Shown: positions 1 to 4,893 of the stretch, one piece after another | Numbering within the stretch: the stretch's first letter is position 1 | Layout of the letters: every line of letters begins with the position of its first letter | Assembly: GCA_014379395.1 (NCBI GenBank) | Contig: JACMLV010000118.1 | Location: 1-5,795 of the forward strand | Direction of reading: 5' to 3' | DNA: 5,795 nucleotides | Source of the DNA: Burkholderiaceae bacterium | GTDB lineage: Bacteria > Pseudomonadota > Gammaproteobacteria > Burkholderiales > Burkholderiaceae_D | The notes under the pieces: model-generated | What the model saw: the letters and a program-made list of their open reading frames with translations, nothing else | What the model was told of the DNA's origin: nothing | Database searches by the model: none | Position numbers and translations under genes: made by a program

Positions 1-536
1 TCTGGCTGGCGCCCGGCGCCGACGCCGACGCGGTCGGCGCCGCGCTCAAGCGCCTGCCCTTCGGCGCCACGCTGGAACTGGCCGCGCCGTCCGAGATCCG
101 CGCCATGAGCCTGAGAATCTTCGACCGCAGCTTCGCCGTCACGTATTTGCTCGAGGCGATCTCGATCATGATCGGCCTGTCCGGCGTGGCGGCCACCTTT
201 TCCGCCCAGACGCTGGCGCGCGCGCGCGAATTCGGCATGCTGCGCCACATCGGCGTGACGCGCACGCAGATCCTCGCCATGCTCGGCCTCGAGGGCGCCC
301 TGCTGACCGCGCTCGGCATCGGCGCCGGCTTCGCGCTGGGCTGGCTGATCAGCCTGATCCTGATCTTCATCGTCAACCCGCAATCGTTCCACTGGAGCAT
401 GCAGCTGCACGCGCCGTGGGCGCTGCTGGCCGGCGTCGCCGCCGCGCTGCTGGTCGCGGCCACGCTGACGGCGCTGGCGAGCGGGCGCCACGCCCTATCG
501 AGCGGGCCGATCCGCGCGGTGCGGGAGGATTGGTGA
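1..536 (+). CDS. FtsX-like ABC transporter permease, C-terminal part (5' end outside window)
   Basis: This is the C-terminal 177 residues of an integral-membrane permease, read from codon position 3 and ending in TGA at 534-536. Three hydrophobic segments are visible at about residues 47-69, 96-124 and 138-161. The first is followed by an Arg-rich cytoplasmic stretch, LARAREFGMLRHIGVTRTQI, the pattern typical of the FtsX/MacB permease C-terminal domain (R-RE-G-LR-G). The tail (GPIRAVREDW) also fits that family. Such permeases do not import substrate through a binding-protein pathway; they work with a separate ATPase, often on lipids, lipoproteins or peptides at the envelope. The next gene is an AttH-family protein, so this is probably the AttF/AttG-type permease of an AttEFGH-like system; the ATPase would lie upstream, outside the window. 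The in-frame ATG at 105 is internal, because the homologous reading continues upstream of it. Substrate is unknown. Confidence 0.88.
   Translation, partial: WLAPGADADAVGAALKRLPFGATLELAAPSEIRAMSLRIFDRSFAVTYLLEAISIMIGLSGVAATFSAQTLARAREFGMLRHIGVTRTQILAMLGLEGALLTALGIGAGFALGWLISLILIFIVNPQSFHWSMQLHAPWALLAGVAAALLVAATLTALASGRHALSSGPIRAVREDW
524..528 (+). promoter_or_regulatory. Ribosome binding site deciding the attH-like start
   Basis: GGAGG lies 7 bases before the ATG at 536, inside the last codons of the permease gene. It supports translation from 536, where a signal peptide begins, rather than from the in-frame ATG at 416. That upstream ATG would add an Arg-rich stretch lying wholly over the permease gene. 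Confidence 0.75.
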
Positions 537-1627
537 TGCAACGATTACTCGGCTATCTGCTTACCGTGCTGCTGGCTCTGTGCGCCCGCCACGCCGGCGC
601 CGCCCCGCCCGCCTTCGCGCAAGTGGCGCCGCCGCCCGCCGGCCAATCGATCAAATCGCCGTCCGACTTCGGCGCCCATCCCGACTTCCGCACCGAATGG
701 TGGTACGTCACCGGCTGGCTGAAAACCCCGGCCGGCAAGCCGCTCGGCTTCCAGGTCACGTTTTTCCGCAGCGCCACCGGGCACGACCGCGCCAACCCGA
801 GCGCCTTCGCGCCCAAGCAGCTGATCGTCGGCCACGCCGCGCTGTCGGACCCGGCCGTCGGCAAGCTGCTGCACGACCAGAAGAGCGCGCGCGAAGGCTT
901 CGGCCTGGCCTACGCGAAAACCGGCGACACCGACCTCAAACTGGAGGACTGGCGCATGCGGCGCGGTTCCGACGGCGGCTACGAGGTGACGCTGGCGGCG
1001 CGCGAGTTCAGCCTGCGACTGAAGCTGGCGCCGACCCAGCCGGTGCTGTTGCAGGGCGAGCGCGGCTATTCGCGCAAGGGGTCGCGCCCGGCGCAGGCCA
1101 GCTACTACTACAGCGAGCCGCAATTGCGCGCCAGCGGCAGCGTGAAGCGGCGCGGCGCGGCGCCCGAAAACGTGACCGGAACGGCCTGGCTGGACCACGA
1201 ATGGTCGAGCCAGATGCTCGACCCGGAGGCGGCCGGCTGGGACTGGATCGGCGCCAATCTGGACGACGGCGGCGCGCTGATGGCGTTCCAGATCCGCGCG
1301 CGCGGCGGGGCCAAATTATGGGCGCACGGGACAATACGCGACGCATCGGGTAAGATCACGCAATATTTTCCAGATCAAGTCCGTTTCATTCCGCAAACGC
1401 TGTGGCGTTCGCCGCGCACCAACGCCCGCTATCCCGTCGCCACCCAGCTCATCACCGGCAGCACGATTTGGCGCATCGCGCCCTTGCAGAATGACCAGGA
1501 ACTCGATTCGCGCCGCTCGACCGGCGCCGTGTACTGGGAGGGCGCCGTCACGATCAGCCGCGACGGCATCCCGGCCGGCCACGGCTACCTGGAAATGACC
1601 GGCTACGACCGACCGATTAAATTATGA
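536..1627 (+). CDS. AttH/CrtC-family lipocalin-like secreted protein
   Basis: The product is 363 residues. It starts with a signal peptide: QR, then hydrophobic residues 4-17, and a likely signal peptidase I site after A20-G21-A22. Cys16 sits in LALC, but Leu before the Cys is a poor lipobox, so lipoprotein processing is doubtful. The mature protein shows the hallmarks of the AttH/CrtC lipocalin-like family: HPDFRTEWWYVTGWL at 48-62, GTAWLDHEW at 215-223, GWDWIGANLDDG at 234-245, TGAVYWEGAV at 329-338 and GHGYLEMTGYDRP at 348-360. Family members fold as two lipocalin-like barrels and are often labelled 'carotenoid 1,2-hydratase' or 'predicted secreted hydrolase'. A role with lipids or other hydrophobic ligands is suggested for AttH proteins, but the reaction is unproven, and nothing here supports carotenoid synthesis. 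The gene overlaps the permease stop by one base (TGATG) and the next gene by four (ATGA), so all three are likely co-translated. Confidence 0.9.
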   Translation: MQRLLGYLLTVLLALCARHAGAAPPAFAQVAPPPAGQSIKSPSDFGAHPDFRTEWWYVTGWLKTPAGKPLGFQVTFFRSATGHDRANPSAFAPKQLIVGHAALSDPAVGKLLHDQKSAREGFGLAYAKTGDTDLKLEDWRMRRGSDGGYEVTLAAREFSLRLKLAPTQPVLLQGERGYSRKGSRPAQASYYYSEPQLRASGSVKRRGAAPENVTGTAWLDHEWSSQMLDPEAAGWDWIGANLDDGGALMAFQIRARGGAKLWAHGTIRDASGKITQYFPDQVRFIPQTLWRSPRTNARYPVATQLITGSTIWRIAPLQNDQELDSRRSTGAVYWEGAVTISRDGIPAGHGYLEMTGYDRPIKL

Positions 1628-3501
1628 ACACGCTCACCGACAAGACCGACAAGCCAATGACCAACAGCACCGCCAGCAGCACCGACATCGCACCCAAGCC
1701 CACGGCGGACGACGCCGCCCCGCCGAAAAAAGCCAAGCTGTCCGCCTTCAAGGGCCTCGGCCCCTTCCTCGCCCCGTACCGCAAGCAGTTCATGCTGGCC
1801 GGCGTGGCGCTGGTGGTGGCGGCCGGCTCGACCTTGGCGATCCCGTACGCCTTCAAGCAGATGATCGACCTCGGCTTCGGCGGCGACGCCGGCAGCCAGA
1901 GCATTGAAAACGTCAACGCGGTGTTCCTGGCCCTGTTCGGGGTCGCCTCGATCCTGGCGCTGGCCACCGCCGCGCGCTTCTACACCGTGTCCTGGCTGGG
2001 CGAGCGCGTCACGGCCGACATCCGCGCCGCCGTCTACCGCCACGTCATCACGCAGAGCCCGCAATTTTTCGAAACCACCGCCAGCGGCGAAGTGGTCTCG
2101 CGCCTGACCACCGACACCACCCTGATCCAGGCCATGGTCGGCACCAGCATCTCGATGGCGCTGCGCAACGTGCTGCTGTTCATCGGCGGCCTGATCATGC
2201 TGTTCATCACCAGTCCGAAGCTGTCGGCCATCATCATCGGCCTGCTGGTGCTGGTCGTGGTGCCGATCGTGTTCTTCGGGCGCCGCGTGCGCGCCCTCTC
2301 GCGCGCCTCGCAGGACCGCATCGCCGACGCCTCGGCGATGGCCGGCGAGATCCTCAACGCGATGCCGACCGTGCAAGCGTTCACCCATGAAAAAATCGAG
2401 GCCAACCGCTTCCGCGCCTCGGTCGAGGGCGCCTTCCTGACCGCGCTCGAACGCATCCGCGCGCGCGCCCTGCTGACCGTGGTCGCCATCCTGCTGGTGT
2501 TCGGCACCATCGTCTTCGTGCTCTGGCTGGGCGCCCACGCGGTGCTGGAAGGCAACATGACGGGCGGCGCGCTCGGCCAGTTCATCCTGTACGCGGTGAT
2601 CGTCGCCGGCGCCATCGGCGCCCTGTCGGAAACCATGGGCGAGGCGCAGCGCGCCGCCGGCGCCGCCGAGCGCCTGCTCGAACTGCTGTCGGTGCAATCG
2701 GTGATCCAGTCGCCCGAGCGCCCGCTGCTGCCGCCGCCGCGCGCGGCCAACGGCGCCTCGCTGAGCCTGGAAGAGCTGTCCTTCACCTATCCGTCGCGGC
2801 CCGACACGGCGGCGCTGTCGCACCTCTCGCTCGACATCAAGCCGGGCGAGACGGTGGCCGTGGTCGGCCCCTCCGGCGCCGGCAAGACCACCCTGTTCCA
2901 GCTGTTCCTGCGCTTCTACGATCCGCAGCACGGCGCCATCAAGCTCGACGGCGTCGACATCCGCAAGCTCGACCTGCACACCCTGCGCGACGCCATCGGC
3001 ATCGTGCCGCAGGACACCGTGATCTTCTCGGCCGACGCGATGGAAAACATCCGCTACGGCCGCGCCGGCGCGACCGACGCGGAAGTGATCCAGGCCGCCA
3101 AGCTGGCCGCGGCGCACGAATTCATCGAAAAACTGCCGCAGGGCTATCAATCCTTCCTCGGCGAGCGCGGCGTGCGCCTGTCGGGCGGCCAGCGCCAGCG
3201 CATCGCGATCGCGCGCGCGCTGCTGAAAAATCCGCCGCTGCTGCTGCTCGACGAGGCCACCAGCGCGCTCGACGCCGAATCCGAGCGCCTGGTGCAAAGC
3301 GCGCTCGAAGCGGCGATGGTCGGCCGCACCACCGTCATCATCGCGCACCGCCTGGCGACGGTGCAGCGCGCCGACCGCATCATCGTGATGGAGGACGGCC
3401 GGATCGTCGAAACCGGCACCCACGCCTCGCTGGTGCAGCTGGGCGGCATCTACGCCAACCTGGCCGCGCTGCAATTTCACAACGTCCACGTGACGCATTA
3501 A
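1624..3501 (+). CDS. MsbA-related ABC exporter half-transporter (fused membrane and ATPase domains)
   Basis: The protein is 625 residues, the usual size for an ABCB-type half-transporter that works as a homodimer in the inner membrane. A polar, Lys/Thr/Asp/Pro-rich N-terminal tail (1-45) is followed by a membrane domain (about 50-340) with hydrophobic segments near 57-77, 98-118, 176-196, 199-217, 283-303 and 315-335. The ATPase domain (about 378-620) is complete: A-loop Tyr389, Walker A GPSGAGKTT 415-423, Q-loop Gln463, signature LSGGQ 519-523, Walker B LLLLDE 539-544 with catalytic Glu544, D-loop SALD 547-550 and H-loop His575. All catalytic residues are intact. It resembles the MsbA-related exporter family rather than MsbA itself; the substrate could be a lipid, drug or peptide. 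The start ATG overlaps the preceding stop (ATGA) and has no good ribosome site, which fits translational coupling; Met12 at 1657 is an alternative start. It closes the operon. Confidence 0.93.
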   Translation: MNTLTDKTDKPMTNSTASSTDIAPKPTADDAAPPKKAKLSAFKGLGPFLAPYRKQFMLAGVALVVAAGSTLAIPYAFKQMIDLGFGGDAGSQSIENVNAVFLALFGVASILALATAARFYTVSWLGERVTADIRAAVYRHVITQSPQFFETTASGEVVSRLTTDTTLIQAMVGTSISMALRNVLLFIGGLIMLFITSPKLSAIIIGLLVLVVVPIVFFGRRVRALSRASQDRIADASAMAGEILNAMPTVQAFTHEKIEANRFRASVEGAFLTALERIRARALLTVVAILLVFGTIVFVLWLGAHAVLEGNMTGGALGQFILYAVIVAGAIGALSETMGEAQRAAGAAERLLELLSVQSVIQSPERPLLPPPRAANGASLSLEELSFTYPSRPDTAALSHLSLDIKPGETVAVVGPSGAGKTTLFQLFLRFYDPQHGAIKLDGVDIRKLDLHTLRDAIGIVPQDTVIFSADAMENIRYGRAGATDAEVIQAAKLAAAHEFIEKLPQGYQSFLGERGVRLSGGQRQRIAIARALLKNPPLLLLDEATSALDAESERLVQSALEAAMVGRTTVIIAHRLATVQRADRIIVMEDGRIVETGTHASLVQLGGIYANLAALQFHNVHVTH

Positions 3502-3512
3502 ATAAGCGGAAA

Positions 3513-3544
3513 GCGCGCCCGCCCGAGCAGCGGGCAAGGCGCGC
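3513..3544 (+). terminator. GC-rich hairpin after the exporter gene
   Basis: Arms GCGCGCC (3513-3519) and GGCGCGC (3538-3544) enclose a second stem, GCCCG (3521-3525) with CGGGC (3531-3535), around the loop AGCAG. Only a one-base by two-base internal loop separates the stems. It begins 11 bases after the exporter stop codon. No T-run follows, so alone it may protect the mRNA 3' end or pause transcription, with termination at the next palindrome. Confidence 0.55.
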
Positions 3545-3555
3545 GCCAGACGACA

Positions 3556-3579
3556 AAACAGCCGCGATCGCGGCTGTTT
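3556..3579. terminator. Perfect palindromic bidirectional Rho-independent terminator
   Basis: AAACAGCCGC (3556-3565) and GCGGCTGTTT (3570-3579) flank a self-complementary GATC, making a 24-base perfect palindrome. The preceding A-run and the terminal T-run give a U-tract in both directions: three T on the plus strand and four on the minus strand. It lies between the convergent exporter gene (ending 3501) and the CsbD gene (ending 3630), so it probably terminates both. The short U-tracts make full efficiency uncertain. Confidence 0.75.
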
Positions 3580-3629
3580 CTATATGCGCTTGAGCGCCGG
3601 CGCATCGGCCGGCACTTGCGACTTGCCAC

Positions 3630-3809
3630 TTACTTGGTGGCGTCTTTCACGGCTTCCTTCAGATCGCCCAGCGTTTCCTGGGTCTTGCCGGCGACCTGGT
3701 TCTTCATGCCTTCGACTTGCTGCTTGTCGCTGCCGACAACTTTGCCGACTTCTTCCTGAATCTTGCCGGCGATGTCTTGTGCCTTGCCTTGGACTTGGTC
3801 TTTGTTCAT
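3630..3809 (-). CDS. CsbD-family stress-response protein
   Basis: This is a 59-residue, highly charged protein without Cys, Trp or a membrane segment, starting MNKDQVQGKAQDIAGKIQEE. The N-terminal MNKDQV-GK motif, the repeated V/I-GK-Q-E pattern (GKAQDIAGK, VEGMKNQVAGKTQETLGDL) and the size are those of the CsbD family (Bacillus CsbD, E. coli YjbJ). These proteins are strongly induced under general or envelope stress; their molecular role is unknown. They are predicted to be cytoplasmic, helical or partly disordered. The start at 3809 is fixed by an AAGGA site 6 bases upstream and by homology; an in-frame ATG at 3899 would add 30 residues unlike the family. The gene is convergent with the exporter and probably transcribed alone. 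A 19-base inverted repeat (3871-3889) lies about 60 bases upstream. Confidence 0.9.
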   Translation of the reverse strand: MNKDQVQGKAQDIAGKIQEEVGKVVGSDKQQVEGMKNQVAGKTQETLGDLKEAVKDATK

Positions 3810-3815
3810 TTCAAT

Positions 3816-3820
3816 TCCTT
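3816..3820 (-). promoter_or_regulatory. Ribosome binding site deciding the CsbD start
   Basis: On the minus strand AAGGA lies 6 bases before the ATG at 3809-3807. It selects the 59-residue family-length product over an extended form starting at 3899. Confidence 0.75.
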
Positions 3821-3870
3821 TGTTAGTGGTTCGGCCGGGGAATCGGCGAAACCGGTTCACGCTGCATATT

Positions 3871-3889
3871 CCGTGGTCGGCGACCACGG
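3871..3889. repeat. Perfect 9-bp inverted repeat upstream of the CsbD gene
   Basis: CCGTGGTCG (3871-3879) and CGACCACGG (3881-3889) are exact reverse complements around a single G. The repeat is 61 bases upstream of the CsbD start codon. As DNA it could be a dimeric repressor or activator site. As minus-strand RNA it would form an 8-bp stem with a three-base loop, in the leader of csbD or in the tail of the upstream membrane-protein transcript. No convincing -35/-10 pair was found around it, so its role is undecided. Confidence 0.6.
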
Positions 3890-3919
3890 CGTACTGCAAA
3901 GATAGTACGAAGGGGCGCG

Positions 3920-3947
3920 CCGCTCTGTTCGGAAACGAACGCAGCGG
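3920..3947. terminator. Hairpin just after the small membrane protein gene
   Basis: Stems CCGCT (3920-3924) with AGCGG (3943-3947), and GTTCG (3927-3931) with CGAAC (3936-3940), are separated by a two-by-two internal loop and close a four-base loop. On the minus strand it begins 5 bases after the stop codon of the 63-residue gene. There is no T-run downstream, so it could be a weak or Rho-assisted terminator or an mRNA 3' stabiliser. Confidence 0.45.
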
Positions 3948-3951
3948 CCGC

Positions 3952-4143
3952 TCAGATGTGGATGCGCGGCAAATGGATGCCCGGCACGATGCCGAACGCC
4001 GACAGGATAATCACGATCAGCAAGATGATGAACAGCACCCGCACGATCTGCCCGACCGGCGCCGGCAAGGGCAGCATGCCGACCAGCCACCAGATGAGTC
4101 CGAAAATCACGAGATAAACGATGAGGCTGATGATGACGTCCAT
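3952..4143 (-). CDS. Small two-helix membrane protein (Thivi_2564-like)
   Basis: The product is 63 residues, nearly all hydrophobic. Helix 1 spans about residues 3-23 (ISLIVYLVIFGLIWWLVGML), a short hinge LPLPAPVGQIVR carries the only internal positive charge, and helix 2 spans about 35-52 (VLFIILLIVIILSAFGIV), followed by a short GIHLPRIHI tail. This layout, with paired Trp late in helix 1 and LSAFGI ending helix 2, resembles the small Thivi_2564-type membrane proteins, which have no known function; the family match is from memory. The start at 4143 is preceded by AAGGG (4149-4153) at 5 bases. It lies between a CsbD gene and a collagen-like lipoprotein on the same strand. The lipoprotein terminator separates it from upstream transcription, so it probably has its own promoter within about 50 bases. 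That gap holds an inverted repeat touching the ribosome site. Confidence 0.78.
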   Translation of the reverse strand: MDVIISLIVYLVIFGLIWWLVGMLPLPAPVGQIVRVLFIILLIVIILSAFGIVPGIHLPRIHI

Positions 4144-4150
4144 ATATTCC

Positions 4151-4192
4151 CTTTCCAGTTATTAAAAACTGCTCGACCGTTAGACTGGAAAG
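4151..4192. repeat. 9-bp inverted repeat in the leader of the small membrane protein gene
   Basis: CTTTCCAGT (4151-4159) and ACTGGAAAG (4184-4192) are exact reverse complements separated by 24 bases. On the minus strand the 3' arm overlaps the AAGGG ribosome site. The pair fills almost the whole gap between the lipoprotein terminator and the start codon. It could be an operator around a promoter (TTTAAT at 4166-4161 is -10-like) or, if transcribed from further upstream, an RNA fold limiting translation. Confidence 0.6.
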
Positions 4193-4196
4193 CCAT

Positions 4197-4220
4197 AAAA
4201 AAAGTCCTCCGAAGAGGACT
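4197..4220 (-). terminator. Strong Rho-independent terminator of the collagen-like lipoprotein gene
   Basis: Read on the minus strand, AGTCCTC and GAGGACT form a perfect 7-bp stem around the very stable loop TTCG closed by C-G, followed by seven T. It starts about 30 bases after the stop codon at 4250. This is a textbook intrinsic terminator and should insulate the genes downstream on that strand. Confidence 0.93.
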
Positions 4221-4249
4221 CCCGTGAATGGCTTCACACGGCGCGCTTC

Positions 4250-4600
4250 TTACTTCGGCACGACGATGACGGTGCCGCCGGTGTCGCCCTTGGCGCCGTC
4301 GTAACCGGTGGCGCCGGTTTTGCCGGCTTTGCCGGTGTCGCCCTTGGCGCCGTCGTAACCGGCCGCGCCGGTGCTGCCGGTATTGCCGGTGCTGCCGGTT
4401 TCACCGGTGCTGCCGGTGCTGCCCGTATTGCCCGTATTGCCGGTATTACCTGTGCTGCCGGTATCACCGGTCGCGCCAGTGGCGCCCGTGGCGCCGGCCG
4501 GGCCGGGAACGGCAACGACGACTGGCGCCGCGGCCTGACGTTCGCAAGCGGTCAGGCCAATGGAGCCGACAAGTGCCAGCAAGAGAATCGAATATTTCAT
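4250..4600 (-). CDS. Collagen-like (Gly-X-Y) repeat lipoprotein
   Basis: The product is 116 residues. Residues 1-18 form a lipoprotein signal peptide (MKYSILLLALVGSIGLTAC) with a clear LTAC lipobox; Cys19 would be lipidated, and Glu at the next position favours the outer membrane. A short linker (ERQAAAPVVVAVP) leads into 25 consecutive Gly-X-Y triplets, residues 33-107, with no interruption, then a GTVIVVPK tail. Thr occupies the Y position in 18 of 25 triplets, X is Ser, Asn, Ala, Asp, Lys or Glu, and Pro occurs once. Bacterial collagen-like proteins form triple helices without hydroxyproline, so a surface trimeric stalk is plausible, though there is no evident globular trimerisation head and 25 triplets is short. 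The start at 4600 has AAGGGG 6 bases upstream; the in-frame ATGs at 4615 and 4675 would bury the signal peptide. Function unknown: adhesion, matrix or envelope spacing are guesses. A strong terminator follows. Confidence 0.87.
   Translation of the reverse strand: MKYSILLLALVGSIGLTACERQAAAPVVVAVPGPAGATGATGATGDTGSTGNTGNTGNTGSTGSTGETGSTGNTGSTGAAGYDGAKGDTGKAGKTGATGYDGAKGDTGGTVIVVPK
4277..4362. repeat. 32-bp exact direct repeat inside the collagen-like gene
   Basis: Positions 4277-4308 recur exactly at 4331-4362, an offset of 54 bases or six Gly-X-Y triplets. Both copies encode GYDGAKGDTG. Synonymous identity over the full length indicates a recent in-frame duplication. Further left-to-right, 4363-4500 is a degenerate array of 9-base units (GCTGCCGGT/ATTGCCGGT type) encoding the Ser-Thr-Gly and Asn-Thr-Gly triplets. 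Confidence 0.88.
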
Positions 4601-4606
4601 GGTAAG

Positions 4607-4612
4607 CCCCTT
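4607..4612 (-). promoter_or_regulatory. Ribosome binding site deciding the lipoprotein start
   Basis: On the minus strand AAGGGG lies 6 bases before the ATG at 4600-4598, placing the start exactly at the beginning of the signal peptide and excluding the in-frame ATGs at 4615 and 4675. Confidence 0.8.
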
Positions 4613-4634
4613 CATGGAATAAGAAAAATGCCTG

Positions 4635-4650
4635 CATTTCAGCGGAAATG
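4635..4650 (-). other. Hairpin in the likely 5' leader of the lipoprotein gene
   Basis: CATTTC (4635-4640) and GAAATG (4645-4650) form a 6-bp stem with a four-base loop, 35 bases upstream of the start codon. An alternative outer pairing of GCCTGC (4630-4635) with GCAGGC (4662-4667) is also possible. No convincing promoter for the gene was identified, so whether this is transcribed is inferred. Confidence 0.4.
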
Positions 4651-4684
4651 GCGTCGACAACGCAGGCCGCAACAAAATCGGTCA

Positions 4685-4735
4685 CCTTCGCCACGTTGCC
4701 AATCGCGGTGATGTTTCATTGGATCAAGGCGAAGG
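4685..4735. repeat. Long imperfect inverted repeat between the lipoprotein gene and thyA
   Basis: Three paired blocks share one axis: CCTTCGCC (4685-4692) with GGCGAAGG (4728-4735), TTG (4696-4698) with CAA (4725-4727), and CCAAT (4699-4703) with ATTGG (4718-4722). Sixteen pairs form, with a three-base bulge on one arm, a two-base bulge on the other and a 14-base loop. It lies outside any credible gene. It could be part of a structured leader, a small RNA, or a paired protein-binding site between divergent genes. Confidence 0.6.
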
Positions 4736-4760
4736 ATGCCGGGAAACAGCCCCGCCTTCC

Positions 4761-4774
4761 GTTCGCTGGCGAAC
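4761..4774. repeat. 6-bp inverted repeat GTTCGC-TG-GCGAAC
   Basis: A perfect 14-base inverted repeat in the thyA/lipoprotein intergenic region, 67 bases upstream of the thyA TATAAT box. No T-run follows, so it is not an obvious terminator. A small operator or a fold is possible; short GC-rich palindromes are common by chance at this composition. Confidence 0.45.
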
Positions 4775-4840
4775 ATTAAATCCACAACATCACTTTTCCT
4801 GCGGCCGGGGCCATCTATGGCTGGTGCCAACGCATCGCGT

Positions 4841-4846
4841 TATAAT
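4841..4846 (+). promoter_or_regulatory. Likely thyA promoter (-10 TATAAT)
   Basis: A perfect sigma-70 -10 hexamer stands 47 bases before the thyA start codon, implying a leader of about 40 bases. The best-placed -35 (TGGCTG at 4818-4823, 17-base spacing) is a poor match, and there is no extended -10 TG, so another factor or the strong -10 alone may carry it. The bases after the hexamer (CCCGCGC) are a GC-rich discriminator, a feature often seen in promoters inhibited during the stringent response; that link is inference. Confidence 0.6.
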
Positions 4847-4883
4847 CCCGCGCTTGTCGAGGAAGACACGCCCTGGTCCCGTC

Positions 4884-4888
4884 GGAGA
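4884..4888 (+). promoter_or_regulatory. Ribosome binding site deciding the thyA start
   Basis: GGAGA ends 5 bases before ATG 4894. A second ATG at 4890 overlaps in another frame (ATGAATG), but it is too close to this site and leads only to a spurious antiparallel-composition reading; 4894 starts the conserved ThyA sequence. Confidence 0.7.
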
Positions 4889-4893
4889 AATGA

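Noticed and set aside
536..600. Lipoprotein signal (LALC) in the AttH-like protein
   Set aside because: Leu directly before Cys is not accepted by the usual lipobox, and a good signal peptidase I site (AGA) follows.
580..1353. Plus-strand Arg-rich frame of 257 codons over the AttH-like gene
   Set aside because: Out-of-frame shadow; very high Arg and Ala content and no recognisable motif.
1603..3537. Minus-strand open frame of 644 codons opposite the exporter gene
   Set aside because: It is a mirror of high-GC codon bias: rich in His, Arg, Asp and Gln with no domain, while the plus strand encodes a complete ABC exporter with all motifs.
3763..4227. Plus-strand frame of 154 codons across the CsbD and small membrane protein genes
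   Set aside because: No ribosome site, polar low-complexity content, and it crosses three hairpins and an intergenic gap; the minus-strand genes explain the region.
3857..4237. Minus-strand frame of 126 codons overlapping the 63-residue gene
   Set aside because: It starts inside the lipoprotein terminator side and lacks a ribosome site; the overlapping shorter gene has a proper start and membrane helices.
4364..4500. Regular 9-base spacing suggesting a CRISPR array or tandem satellite
   Set aside because: The units are codon triplets of a Gly-X-Y domain in an intact reading frame, with no unique spacers.
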